Source: an uncultured Eubacteriales bacterium (GTDB lineage Bacteria > Bacillota > Clostridia > Oscillospirales > Acutalibacteraceae). From it: a stretch of 64,000 nucleotides of DNA. The notes beneath the pieces were generated by a model that saw only the letters and a program-made list of their open reading frames with translations, searched no databases and had not been told where the DNA came from. The position numbers and the translations under genes were made by a program. Of the stretch, positions 7,424 through 16,468 are shown one piece after another. The DNA lies in contig CAKSQT010000003.1 in the NCBI GenBank assembly GCA_934486755.1, positions 1-64,000 of the forward strand. The letters run 5' to 3'. Numbering within the stretch: the stretch's first letter is position 1; each line of letters begins with the position of its first letter.

Positions 7424-8386
7424 TTATTTTGCTTCAATAGCGGTATCGGCAACATCTGACGGAAGTGTTATGCCCATTGCGTTTATAGCGTCAGAGTTAA
7501 TGTAGGTGCTGTATTCGCTGACGGTCTCATACTTCATATCTGACGCCTTTGATTCGCCTTTGAGGATTTTAGCCGCCATTTTCCCCGCTATTTTGCCAAG
7601 CTCTATATAATCAATTCCGGCCGAGGCAACACAGCCTTTTTTAACCTGCTCTATTTCACTGCCGTAAACGGGGATACCCGCTTCATTGGTTTTTTCAAGG
7701 ATAGAGGGGAGAACGCCTACAACCGTGTTGTCGGTAAGATTTGAGAAGCAATCGACCTTTTTGCCGATGAGCGTGTCAACAGCCTGCGTTACCTCCGACT
7801 GTGCGGTTACGCCGAGCGCCTCGATAGTAAATCCGTAATCGCCCGCTTTTTCTTTGTATTCCGCAATGGCGGATACCGAGTTCTGTTCGCTTGTTGTGTA
7901 GATTATGCCGATGGTCTTAGCGTCGGGTTGGAGTTTTCTTATAAGCGCTAACTGTGCTTCAACGGGGAGTTTATCCGAAACGCCCGTGATGTTGCCCTTT
8001 GTGAGTTTTGCTTCCTCGGGGTCGGTTATCGCGTTGAATACAACGGGTATATCCTTATCCTCAGCCGCCGCAAAGCAGGCGGTTGCCGACGGGGTCGCTA
8101 TTGCGCACATAAGAGCGACGTTCTTTGAAGAAAAGTTCTGCGCTATCTGTGTCGCGGTGGAGTTGTCGAACGATGCGTTCTGATAGTCTATCTCAAAATC
8201 CTTGCCCTCGGTAAGTCCCGCTTCTTTAAGACCCTCTAAAAAGCCTGTGCGGCAGTTGTCAAGAGAAGCGTGTTCGCCGTATTGGCTTATGCCTATAACG
8301 GGTACCTTTGAGGTTTTTGAAGTACCGCAAGCGGTGAATGTAAGAGCTAATGTAAGTGTAAGTATTGCAGCAAATAATTTTTTCAT
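7424..8386 (-). CDS. trpX: ABC transporter substrate-binding lipoprotein, TrpX-type
   Basis: Extracytoplasmic binding protein, 320 aa. It starts with a lipoprotein signal peptide (hydrophobic stretch, lipobox FTAC, lipidated Cys20). The mature part is a two-lobed COG2984 fold: VIGISQYGEHASLDNCRTGF opens lobe 1, and IGIIYTTSEQNSVSAI lies at the hinge to lobe 2. A strong site GGAGGAAACC precedes the ATG. It is the first gene of the operon, about 115 bp after the T-box terminator. The T-box specifier codon (UGG) makes L-tryptophan the best candidate substrate, as known for trpXYZ operons in other Firmicutes. Confidence 0.87.
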   Translation of the reverse strand: MKKLFAAILTLTLALTFTACGTSKTSKVPVIGISQYGEHASLDNCRTGFLEGLKEAGLTEGKDFEIDYQNASFDNSTATQIAQNFSSKNVALMCAIATPSATACFAAAEDKDIPVVFNAITDPEEAKLTKGNITGVSDKLPVEAQLALIRKLQPDAKTIGIIYTTSEQNSVSAIAEYKEKAGDYGFTIEALGVTAQSEVTQAVDTLIGKKVDCFSNLTDNTVVGVLPSILEKTNEAGIPVYGSEIEQVKKGCVASAGIDYIELGKIAGKMAAKILKGESKASDMKYETVSEYSTYINSDAINAMGITLPSDVADTAIEAK

Positions 8387-8502
8387 TTTGGTTTCCTCCG
8401 TATAATAAGTAATTTGTTTTGTATATTTGTTCTGTATTTAAAATCTGCTAAGCCGCGCCATCGTTTGGTTAATATAAACATAAGTTTTGACTCCTTGAAA
8501 AT

Positions 8503-8773
8503 AAAAAAATCCTGTCCCATAATAAATATGGGACAGGAGTAATACCTGCGGTGCCACCCAAGTTGACGGAAAATCCGCCCGCTCTGTCTCACACAAATAT
8601 GTGAGCCGTATTTATAACAGGTACGGTACCCGTTGGCTGCTACTCACCCGAAAGCTTTCGGCCACCCTCATAAGTCCATTCGCCGTACTGTCCGCTGCAA
8701 CGTTTCCACCGTCGGTTGCTCTCTGAAAGTTTCAAGTAGGGCTACTACTCTTAATCATCGGTTTTTCTATGTC
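8503..8773 (-). promoter_or_regulatory. T-box leader, specifier UGG (tRNA-Trp), with attenuator terminator
   Basis: On the minus strand the leader carries the conserved T-box GGGTGGCACCGCAGG (8545-8559), the AGAGAG (GA) motif of stem I and a specifier loop with GAA-TGG-A. The specifier triplet TGG is at 8676-8678, matching tRNA-Trp. The terminator hairpin TCCTGTCCCAT/ATGGGACAGGA (8510-8538) is followed by seven U residues. The T-box sequence overlaps the antiterminator region. Uncharged tRNA-Trp should therefore turn on the downstream transporter. The specifier was assigned by position, not by full folding. Confidence 0.9.
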
Positions 8774-8779
8774 GTTGAC

Positions 8780-8808
8780 ATTTTAGCACTTTAACAGGCA
8801 AAAGTCAA
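8780..8808 (-). promoter_or_regulatory. Sigma-A promoter of the T-box/transporter operon
   Basis: Minus strand TTGACT (8803-8808), 17-bp spacer, TAAAAT (8780-8785). Transcription would start near 8773, just before stem I of the T-box. Confidence 0.85.
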
Positions 8809-8828
8809 TACCTTTTTTAAAAATTTTT

Positions 8829-10079
8829 TTATTTTAAATTTTCCCTTGCATTGGCTATCATTAATTTCAGCCTGTTTTCCTGGTTTACCTTAGTCGCTCC
8901 TGCGTCATAGTCAATAGCGACAATGTTCATATCGGGATTGCGGTCTTTAAGGGGTTTCATCATACCCTTGCCGCAAATGTGATTGGGCAGACAGCCGAAC
9001 GGCTGGGTGCAGACTATGTTGTGAACCCCGCTGTCGTTAAGTTCCAGCATTTCGGCTGGCAAGAGCCAACCCTCTCCCATCTTTGTGCCGAAACCGATAT
9101 AATCCTGTATCAGTTTCATAGTATGCTTTATCGGGGTAGGGGGTGAAAAACGCCCGTCATATTTGAGCATATCTATAATTGTCTGCTGTTGCTTCGCAAG
9201 ATAATTAAAAACAAATTTCATAACGGGATACCTGAATTTATGTATACCGTAAAGCTCGTAATCGCTTATCTGCGACACTATGCAGTACATAAAAAAGTCC
9301 ATAAGTCCAGGTACAACGACCTCGGCGCCCTCGTCCACCAAAAACTGTTCAAGATTGTTGTTGCCGAGCGGCGAATATTTTACATATATTTCGCCGACAA
9401 CGCCGACCTTAACCTTTTTTGTTCTTTCAAGCGGTATTTTTCCGAACTCGGCTATGATTTTTTTACAGTTGTTTTTGACCTTTTTCATTGATACGCCGTT
9501 TTCGTCCATATCCCGTGCTAACTCGGCGGTAATGCGGTCGGCGGTCTGCTCGCTCTGACCTTTTTTGACCTCGTACGGCTTGCATTGATTTACCAAGGTA
9601 AGCAATAAATCGCCGTAGATTATCGCATAAAACATACGGTGCAAAATGGGTACGGTCAGCTTAAATCCGGGGTGATTTTCAAGACCGCCGAGGTTGAACG
9701 AAATAACGGGAACAAAGCCGTATCCTGCGCGTTCAAGCGCTTTTCTGAGCAAAAATATGTAGTTTGAGGCACGGCAGCCGCCGCCCGTTTGGAACAAAAT
9801 CAGCGCTACCTTGTGCGGATCGTATTTTCCGCTTTTTAAGGCGGTCAAAAACTGCCCGATTACAAGTATGGCAGGGTAACACGTGTCGTTATGCACATAT
9901 TTTAAGCCCGTGTCGATTATCTCTCTGCCCTCGGTTTCAAGCAGCTCCATATTGTAGCCGTAGTTTTTAAGCACCTGAATAAACAGCTTAAAATGACGCG
10001 GCAGCATATTCGGTACAAGTATCGTATATTCCTTTTTCATATCCTCGGTAAAGGGTATGTATTTTCGCTCCGATTTCAT
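8829..10079 (-). CDS. Acyl-CoA dehydratase activase-related protein (COG3581 type)
   Basis: Protein of 416 aa related to the C-terminal third of the large CoA-substrate-specific activase-like proteins (related to 2-hydroxyacyl-CoA dehydratase components). Visible conserved features are HNDTCYPAILVIGQ, FQTGGGCRASNYIFLLRKAL and VCTQPFGCLPNHICGKG, with cysteines placed as in iron-sulfur ligands. Start and stop overlap as ATGA with the 983-aa protein upstream, so the two are translationally coupled. In several Clostridia both parts are one polypeptide of about 1400 aa; here they are split. No substrate can be named. Confidence 0.8.
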   Translation of the reverse strand: MKSERKYIPFTEDMKKEYTILVPNMLPRHFKLFIQVLKNYGYNMELLETEGREIIDTGLKYVHNDTCYPAILVIGQFLTALKSGKYDPHKVALILFQTGGGCRASNYIFLLRKALERAGYGFVPVISFNLGGLENHPGFKLTVPILHRMFYAIIYGDLLLTLVNQCKPYEVKKGQSEQTADRITAELARDMDENGVSMKKVKNNCKKIIAEFGKIPLERTKKVKVGVVGEIYVKYSPLGNNNLEQFLVDEGAEVVVPGLMDFFMYCIVSQISDYELYGIHKFRYPVMKFVFNYLAKQQQTIIDMLKYDGRFSPPTPIKHTMKLIQDYIGFGTKMGEGWLLPAEMLELNDSGVHNIVCTQPFGCLPNHICGKGMMKPLKDRNPDMNIVAIDYDAGATKVNQENRLKLMIANARENLK

Positions 10080-13027
10080 TTTTCGCTCCTTTCTTCAAGT
10101 GCGCCCAAAAGGCTTCTTAGCCGTATTTTAACCGCTCCGAGATTGGTTATTTCGTCTATTTTTATCTGTGTATAGAACTTTCCGTTGCTTTCAAGTATAG
10201 AACGTACCTCGTCGGTCGTTATCGCGTCCACACCGCATCCGAACGATACAAGCTGAACAAGCTCGGTGTCGCTGTGCTCGGCGGCATAACGCGCCGCACG
10301 GTAAAGCCTTGCGTGGTATGTCCATTGGTTTAGAACTTTTACGGTGAACGGTTCAGCCATATCAAAAACGCTGTCCTCGCTTACAACAACAAAGCCGAGC
10401 GTGTTTGCAAGTTTGTCTATGCCGTGACCTATCTCCGCGTCTATGTGGTAAGGGCGTCCCGCGAGTATCATTATGCGCCGTCCGTTCGTTCGCGCGTATT
10501 CAAGCGCGCGTTTGCCCTCCGCTTTGACGGCGTTCATATAATCCGAGTACCGCGACAGACCCGTTTCAACAGCCTTTTTAACTTCGCTTTTCTTTATATC
10601 GGGATAAAACGGCTTTAAGTAACCGTATAATTCTGATGTCAGTTTACTCTTGCTGTTAATGTTAAGGTAGGGGTAGAGAAATTTAACGCTTGAAAGCTCC
10701 TCAACATTTCCCTTTAATAGCTCCGAATAATACGCTACAACAGGGCAGTTGTAGTGATTGTCGGAATACTTTTCGTCCATATTGAATGTAAGACAGGGAT
10801 AAAAAATTGCGTGGGCGCCTTTTTCTATAAGCTCCGCTATGTGGCCGTGCATTATTTTGGCAGGGTAGCAGGCTGTGTCCGACGGAATTGAAAACTGTCC
10901 CTTCTCGTATGTGCGTCTTGTTGACATCGGCGAAACAACGACCTCAAAGCCGAGAGAAGTGAAAATCCCGTGCCATAAAGGCAGTAACTCATACATTCCG
11001 AGCGCGAGCGGCAGACCCAATTTTCCGTGCTTGCCTGTTTCGGATTTTAAAGATGTCAGATAGTTGCGCTTAAATTCATACAAATTCGGCAGATGCTCCG
11101 CACCCGCGCCGCCGCCGAGACCCTTTTCGCATTGATTGCCCGAAATAAAACGCTTGCCGTCGCTGAATGTATTAACGGTCAGTCGGCAATGGTTGGTACA
11201 GCCGCCGCATACGGTCGATTTCGAGGTGTGGGTGAAGTTTTTAAGCCCGTCCTCCGTTATAAGGGTTGAATTTTCGCATTTCTTGGAGTAAAGCGCCGCG
11301 CCGTAGGCACCCATAAGACCCGCTATTGCGGGACGTATTACATTATGACCGAGTTCACGCTCAAAAGCACGCAGAACAGCGTCGTTATGGAATGTTCCGC
11401 CCTGAACGACGATATTTTCACCGAGTTCCTCGGCAGAGGAGGCTCGTATTACCTTGTAGACGGCATTTTTAACCACGCTTATCGAAAGACCTGCCGAAAT
11501 ATCCTCAACCGAAGCGCCGTCCTTCTGCGACTGCTTTACCGATGAGTTCATAAACACCGTGCAACGGCTTCCGAGATTGACGGGGGCCTTGCTTAAAAGA
11601 CCTTTCTTTGCAAAGTCAGATATGGAATATCCCATAGCCTTTGCGAACGTTTCCAAAAACGAGCCGCAGCCCGAAGAACAAGCCTCGTTCAGCATAATGC
11701 TGTCAATCGCCCCGTTTTTTATCTTAAAACACTTAATGTCCTGACCGCCTATGTCGAGTATGAAATCAACGTTCGGCTGAAAGTGTTTTGCGGCGGTATA
11801 GTGCGCTATGGTTTCCACAAGTCCTATATCTACCCCGAAGGCGTGGCGGATAAGCTCCTCGCCGTATCCCGTCACGGCGGAGCCTTTTATGCCTATTCTG
11901 TCTCCGCACAGCTCGTACAGCTTTTCAAGCTGTTCTTTTACTATTTCAACGGGATTTCCCTGATTTGAAGCATAATAAGAGTAAAGTATGCGGTTTTCAT
12001 TGTTTAGCAAAACGAGTTTTGTTGTGGTCGAACCGCAGTCTATTCCGAGAAATGCGTCGCCCGAATAGGAATTTATATCGCAGTTGTCAACGCTTGCGCT
12101 TGCGTGGCGTTTTGTAAATTCGGAATATTCGTTTTCCGAGGCAAATAACGGTTCAAGCCGTCCCACGCTGTTTTGGGTTACCGCATTTGTCACTTTATGT
12201 ATAAGCTCGTCGGCAGTAAACGCTCTGTTTTCTTTCTCTGCATATATTGACGCGCCCATAGCGACCGCATACCGTGCGTAATCGGGGAAAACGGCGTGTT
12301 CATCATCAAGACCGAGAGTTTCCTTAAACCGCAGTCTTAAACCCTTGCAGTAGAAAAGGGGACCGCCGAGGAAAAGCACCTTGCCGCGTATTTTCTTGCC
12401 CTGTGCCAAGCCTGCTATGGTCTGGTTTACTACCGCTTGGTATATGCTCGCGGCGACATCTTCCTTGCGCGCACCCTGATTTAAGAGCGGTTGTATATCC
12501 GTCTTTGCAAAAACGCCGCACCGCGAGGCTATCGGGTAAAGCCTGCCTGCGTTTAGGCTCAGCTTGTCAAGCTCGTCAACGCTTATATTAAGCAAAGTAG
12601 CCATTTGGTCGATAAACGCGCCTGTTCCGCCAGCACAGCTTCCGTTCATACGTTCGTCAATTCCGCCGTCGAAGAATATTATCTTTGCGTCCTCTCCGCC
12701 CAATTCTATGACGCAGGAGGTGTCGGGTTCGAGCTTTTTAACAACCTCGCCCGTTGCAAAAACCTCCTGAACAAAGGGAATATCGGCAGCCTCCGCAAGA
12801 CCGAGACCCGCTGAGCCTGAAATCGCCGTATCAATATAAGCGGTTCCCGTTATCTGTTTTATAAGAGCCAACAACTCAGCCGTTTTTTCTCTTACCCTCG
12901 AAAAGTGGCGCTCGTACCGCTCAAAAACAATTTCTTCATCACGGCGCAATACAGCCTTGGCGGTGGTGGAGCCTATGTCAAGTCCCAAAGAAAAGCCGCT
13001 TGGCGATTTTGAATTTTCGGTATACAT
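10076..13027 (-). CDS. Acyl-CoA dehydratase activase family protein with two ASKHA ATPase domains
   Basis: Large (983 aa) BadF/BcrA/HgdC-type ATPase. The first ASKHA domain opens with GLDIGSTTAKAV and contains MNGSCAGGTGAFIDQ. The second begins with FLGIDCGSTTTKLVLLN and contains NEACSSGCGSFLETF; in HgdC-like activases this Cys binds a bridging [4Fe-4S] cluster. A Cys-rich CGGCTNHC segment and a DUF2229-like C-terminal region follow. The start ATG at 13027 has CACGGAGG 7 bases upstream; a longer TTG start at 13048 is unlikely. No canonical dehydratase alpha/beta pair (HgdA/HgdB) lies nearby, so the partner is unknown. Confidence 0.82.
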   Translation of the reverse strand: MYTENSKSPSGFSLGLDIGSTTAKAVLRRDEEIVFERYERHFSRVREKTAELLALIKQITGTAYIDTAISGSAGLGLAEAADIPFVQEVFATGEVVKKLEPDTSCVIELGGEDAKIIFFDGGIDERMNGSCAGGTGAFIDQMATLLNISVDELDKLSLNAGRLYPIASRCGVFAKTDIQPLLNQGARKEDVAASIYQAVVNQTIAGLAQGKKIRGKVLFLGGPLFYCKGLRLRFKETLGLDDEHAVFPDYARYAVAMGASIYAEKENRAFTADELIHKVTNAVTQNSVGRLEPLFASENEYSEFTKRHASASVDNCDINSYSGDAFLGIDCGSTTTKLVLLNNENRILYSYYASNQGNPVEIVKEQLEKLYELCGDRIGIKGSAVTGYGEELIRHAFGVDIGLVETIAHYTAAKHFQPNVDFILDIGGQDIKCFKIKNGAIDSIMLNEACSSGCGSFLETFAKAMGYSISDFAKKGLLSKAPVNLGSRCTVFMNSSVKQSQKDGASVEDISAGLSISVVKNAVYKVIRASSAEELGENIVVQGGTFHNDAVLRAFERELGHNVIRPAIAGLMGAYGAALYSKKCENSTLITEDGLKNFTHTSKSTVCGGCTNHCRLTVNTFSDGKRFISGNQCEKGLGGGAGAEHLPNLYEFKRNYLTSLKSETGKHGKLGLPLALGMYELLPLWHGIFTSLGFEVVVSPMSTRRTYEKGQFSIPSDTACYPAKIMHGHIAELIEKGAHAIFYPCLTFNMDEKYSDNHYNCPVVAYYSELLKGNVEELSSVKFLYPYLNINSKSKLTSELYGYLKPFYPDIKKSEVKKAVETGLSRYSDYMNAVKAEGKRALEYARTNGRRIMILAGRPYHIDAEIGHGIDKLANTLGFVVVSEDSVFDMAEPFTVKVLNQWTYHARLYRAARYAAEHSDTELVQLVSFGCGVDAITTDEVRSILESNGKFYTQIKIDEITNLGAVKIRLRSLLGALEERSEK

Positions 13028-13066
13028 AAAATATCCTCCGTGCGACAAGAAAATACATAATAACTT

Positions 13067-13095
13067 ATTATATTACACTTTATTTAATAAAACAA
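13067..13095 (-). promoter_or_regulatory. Promoter of the activase operon
   Basis: Minus strand TTGTTT (13090-13095), 17-bp spacer, TATAAT (13067-13072), about 40 bases before the start codon. Confidence 0.65.
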
Positions 13096-13121
13096 GCACT
13101 AAAAAATGAACAAATCACCTG

Positions 13122-13150
13122 TTGAAAAAAGAATTCTGTTATAGTAAAAT
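13122..13150 (+). promoter_or_regulatory. Promoter of the flavin reductase-like gene
   Basis: TTGAAA (13122-13127), 17-bp spacer, TAAAAT (13145-13150). The -35 box coincides with the TTG that begins the longest open frame, which shows the real start is downstream at 13170. Confidence 0.7.
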
Positions 13151-13169
13151 CAGTACGGGAGTGATTGAA

Positions 13170-13661
13170 ATGAAAGAAATTTCGGCAAAGGAAATTAAAG
13201 ATAATCTTATAAAAGCGATAGCGGACGAATGGATGCTTATAACGTCAGGCGATGAGAAAGGGTATAACACTATGACTGCCTCTTGGGGATTTACAGGCGA
13301 AATGTGGGGTGAAGACTCTGTTGCGATTATGGTGCGCCCTCAGCGTTACACTATGGAGTTTATCGAGAAAAACGACCTCTTCACGCTGAGTTTTTACGGT
13401 GACAGAAAGGATATTCACAAGGTTTGCGGTCATAAATCGGGCAGGGATACCGATAAGGCGGCTCAGTGCGGACTGACGCCTGTTTTTGAATACGGAACGA
13501 CCTATTTCAAGCAGGCAAGATTGGTTATAGTTTGCAAGAAGCAGTATATGTCGCGTCTTGAAGAAAAATGCTTTATTGATAAGGAACCGTTAAGATGGTA
13601 TCCCGAAAAGGATTATCACAATATGATAATCGGGAAGATAATAAAGGTGCTTGCTGAATAG
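13170..13661 (+). CDS. Flavin reductase-like (FMN-binding split barrel) protein
   Basis: Protein of 163 aa. It has the pattern of the flavin reductase-like domain: DEWMLITSGDEKGYNTMTASWG, then AIMVRPQRYTMEFIEKNDLFTLSFYG and a glycine/charged stretch. Members bind FMN and act as NAD(P)H:flavin reductases or simple flavoproteins; the exact activity is not evident. The ATG at 13170 is chosen because ACGGGAGTG lies 5-6 bases before it and the -35 box overlaps the longer start. It stands alone between two promoters. Confidence 0.82.
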   Translation: MKEISAKEIKDNLIKAIADEWMLITSGDEKGYNTMTASWGFTGEMWGEDSVAIMVRPQRYTMEFIEKNDLFTLSFYGDRKDIHKVCGHKSGRDTDKAAQCGLTPVFEYGTTYFKQARLVIVCKKQYMSRLEEKCFIDKEPLRWYPEKDYHNMIIGKIIKVLAE

Positions 13662-13701
13662 GCAGACGTGGGTCAAATTTGTAAAATTTTTTCTTTTCAT
13701 A

Positions 13702-13730
13702 TTGACTGACAAGGAATTTGGTAGTATTCT
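13702..13730 (+). promoter_or_regulatory. Promoter of gdhA
   Basis: TTGACT (13702-13707), 17-bp spacer, TATTCT (13725-13730), with AAGGAGGAA before the gdhA start codon. Confidence 0.75.
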
Positions 13731-13765
13731 TATATGTGGATTTTTATTATTCTAAGGAGGAATAA

Positions 13766-15118
<1,353 letters not shown>

Positions 15119-15133
15119 TTAAAGAGTATAATG

Positions 15134-15167
15134 AAAAATCGAGGTTCAATTACGAACCTCGATTTTT
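15134..15167. terminator. Bidirectional terminator between gdhA and acpP
   Basis: AAAAATCGAGGTTC (15134-15147), loop AATTAC, GAACCTCGATTTTT (15154-15167). Symmetric A/T runs serve gdhA on the plus strand and acpP on the minus strand. Confidence 0.9.
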
Positions 15168-15180
15168 TTATGCATTGTTA

Positions 15181-15411
15181 TTATTTTTCGTTTGCCTGAA
15201 TGTATTCAACAACTTCGCCGATGGTCTTCATTGTGTCAATCGCTTCGTCGGGAATTTCAACGTCAAACTCGTCTTCAATTGACATAAGCAGCTCTACAAC
15301 ATCAAGGCTGTCAGCACCTAAATCGTCGGCTATGTTAGTTTCCATAGTCATTTTTTCTTCATCAGCGTCAAGCTGTTCTGCTAATATTTTTTTAATTTTT
15401 TCAAATACCAT
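15181..15411 (-). CDS. acpP: Acyl carrier protein
   Basis: Carrier of acyl chains in fatty-acid synthesis, 76 aa and strongly acidic. The phosphopantetheine attachment site is Ser35 in [13 protein letters not shown]. The four-helix ACP pattern is complete. It is not next to fab genes but stands alone with its own promoter (15444-15472) and the shared terminator. TGCGGAGGAATTACT precedes the ATG. Confidence 0.96.
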   Translation of the reverse strand: MVFEKIKKILAEQLDADEEKMTMETNIADDLGADSLDVVELLMSIEDEFDVEIPDEAIDTMKTIGEVVEYIQANEK

Positions 15412-15443
15412 AGTAATTCCTCCGCATTAAAAATAACAAATAA

Positions 15444-15472
15444 ATAATATGAGTTTTATTTCTGTTTGTCAA
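15444..15472 (-). promoter_or_regulatory. Promoter of acpP
   Basis: Minus strand TTGACA (15467-15472), 17-bp spacer, TATTAT (15444-15449). Confidence 0.85.
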
Positions 15473-15505
15473 TACATTTTTATAAATTTTTTTAATCTTT
15501 ATTCC

Positions 15506-15721
15506 TTACATCTGTCTTTCGGGGTTGTTTGTTCGGTCAAGCAGATAGTCAATGCTGACGTTATAAAAGTCCGATAGCTTAATTAAAACCTCGGCTGTCA
15601 GCGATATAACCCCGTTTTCGTATTGGGAATAGGTGTTCTGTGATACATTAATCACTTTCGCGATTTCCCTTTGCTTTATATCGTTATCCTCTCTGATTGC
15701 CTTTAAGTTTTTAAAACGCAT
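15506..15721 (-). CDS. Small XRE-family (Cro/CI-type) transcriptional regulator
   Basis: 71 aa, essentially only a helix-turn-helix domain. KQREIAKVINVSQNTYSQYENG is the helix-turn-helix, and SIDYLLDRTN is the usual end of the domain. The ATG at 15721 is chosen because GAGGTGG lies 5 bases before it; an in-frame GTG at 15730 overlaps that site. Divergent from the acetyltransferase gene, with two near-identical palindromes between them, so autoregulation and control of the neighbour are likely. Confidence 0.85.
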   Translation of the reverse strand: MRFKNLKAIREDNDIKQREIAKVINVSQNTYSQYENGVISLTAEVLIKLSDFYNVSIDYLLDRTNNPERQM

Positions 15722-15749
15722 AATAACCACCTCGTAGTTATTATGCTTT

Positions 15750-15789
15750 ATCTGTAATAAAGATATTGAAATTTATCTGTAATACAGAT
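15750..15789. promoter_or_regulatory. Paired palindromic operators between XRE regulator and acetyltransferase
   Basis: ATCTGTAATAAAGAT (15750-15764) and the perfect palindrome ATCTGTAATACAGAT (15775-15789) lie 25 bp apart centre to centre, in the divergent intergenic region. This arrangement is typical of an operator pair for a dimeric Cro/CI-type repressor. Confidence 0.7.
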
Positions 15790-15825
15790 ATAATATCGTT
15801 ATAAAGACTTTGGCGGAGGTAATTT

Positions 15826-16365
15826 ATGAGCGTTTTTGAAAAGGATCTATACCGATATTACGGCGAAATGGGTGAAACTCTTAAACAACGAATTTTCAGA
15901 CCCTATGAAATTAAGTATATTTACTGTATGCGTAAAATTCAGGAGGGCGGCGGTCGGCTGAAAAGCACATATTACAGATTAAAACTGAAAAGACTGTCAA
16001 ACAAAACAGGATTGCAAATTTCTTATCAGGCAAGCATAGGCGAGGGTTTTTATATCGGTCACTGCGGCAGAATTATAATAAATCCAAGGGTTAAAATGGG
16101 TAAAAATATAAATATAGCCACAGGTGTTACTATAGGTCAGGAAAACAGGGGAAAACGTAAGGGGTGTCCGACTATCGGAGACAACTGTTGGATAGGGACA
16201 AACGCCGTAATAGTGGGTAATATCAACATCGGAAACGATGTTCTAATAGCTCCGCTATCCTATGTAAATTTCGATGTTCCCGACCATTCAATAGTAATCG
16301 GAAATCCCGCAAAAATAATTCACCGAGACAACGCAACCGAGGGATATATCAATAAAACGATTTAG
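15826..16365 (+). CDS. Serine acetyltransferase-like hexapeptide-repeat protein
   Basis: 179 aa. The N-terminal ~60 residues are helical, and left-handed beta-helix hexapeptide repeats run from about residue 65 to 165 (ISYQASIGEGFYIGHCGRIII, IATGVTIGQ, IGDNCWIGTNAVIVGNINIGN). It ends with the common cap IVIGNPAKII. The fold and the GHCG site fit serine O-acetyltransferase, but the N-terminal helical domain is shorter than in CysE, so a sugar or other O-acetyltransferase is possible. Divergent from, and probably controlled by, the XRE regulator. Confidence 0.8.
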   Translation: MSVFEKDLYRYYGEMGETLKQRIFRPYEIKYIYCMRKIQEGGGRLKSTYYRLKLKRLSNKTGLQISYQASIGEGFYIGHCGRIIINPRVKMGKNINIATGVTIGQENRGKRKGCPTIGDNCWIGTNAVIVGNINIGNDVLIAPLSYVNFDVPDHSIVIGNPAKIIHRDNATEGYINKTI

Positions 16366-16378
16366 TTGTTAAAAACAG

Positions 16379-16407
16379 TTGCAAAATTCCTCTGATTAAT
16401 TTATAAT
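16379..16407 (+). promoter_or_regulatory. Promoter of proS
   Basis: TTGCAA (16379-16384), 17-bp spacer, TATAAT (16402-16407). The predicted leader is about 50 nt, too short for a T-box. Confidence 0.8.
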
Positions 16408-16430
16408 AATTAGGCAGTAGTTCAATTTGA

Positions 16431-16468
16431 AAGGTGGGACAGGGCGCGTTTCGCGCTCTTACGTAATG
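16431..16468 (+). promoter_or_regulatory. Hairpin between ribosome binding site and proS start, with a possible 10-codon leader frame
   Basis: AAGGTGGG (16431-16438) is 28 bases from the ATG at 16466, too far for normal initiation. Between them AGGGCGCG (16441-16448) pairs with CGCGCTCT (16452-16459); folding it leaves about 9 effective bases. Alternatively, a GTG at 16435 opens a 10-codon frame ending at TAATG (16464-16468), overlapping the proS start. Confidence 0.6.

Noticed and set aside
13122..13169. Longer TTG-started form of the flavin reductase-like protein
   Set aside because: The TTG is the -35 box and the extension overlaps the promoter; a good ribosome site precedes 13170.
16408..16465. 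T-box leader for proS
   Set aside because: The leader is only about 50 nt and lacks the GGGTGGCACC sequence.
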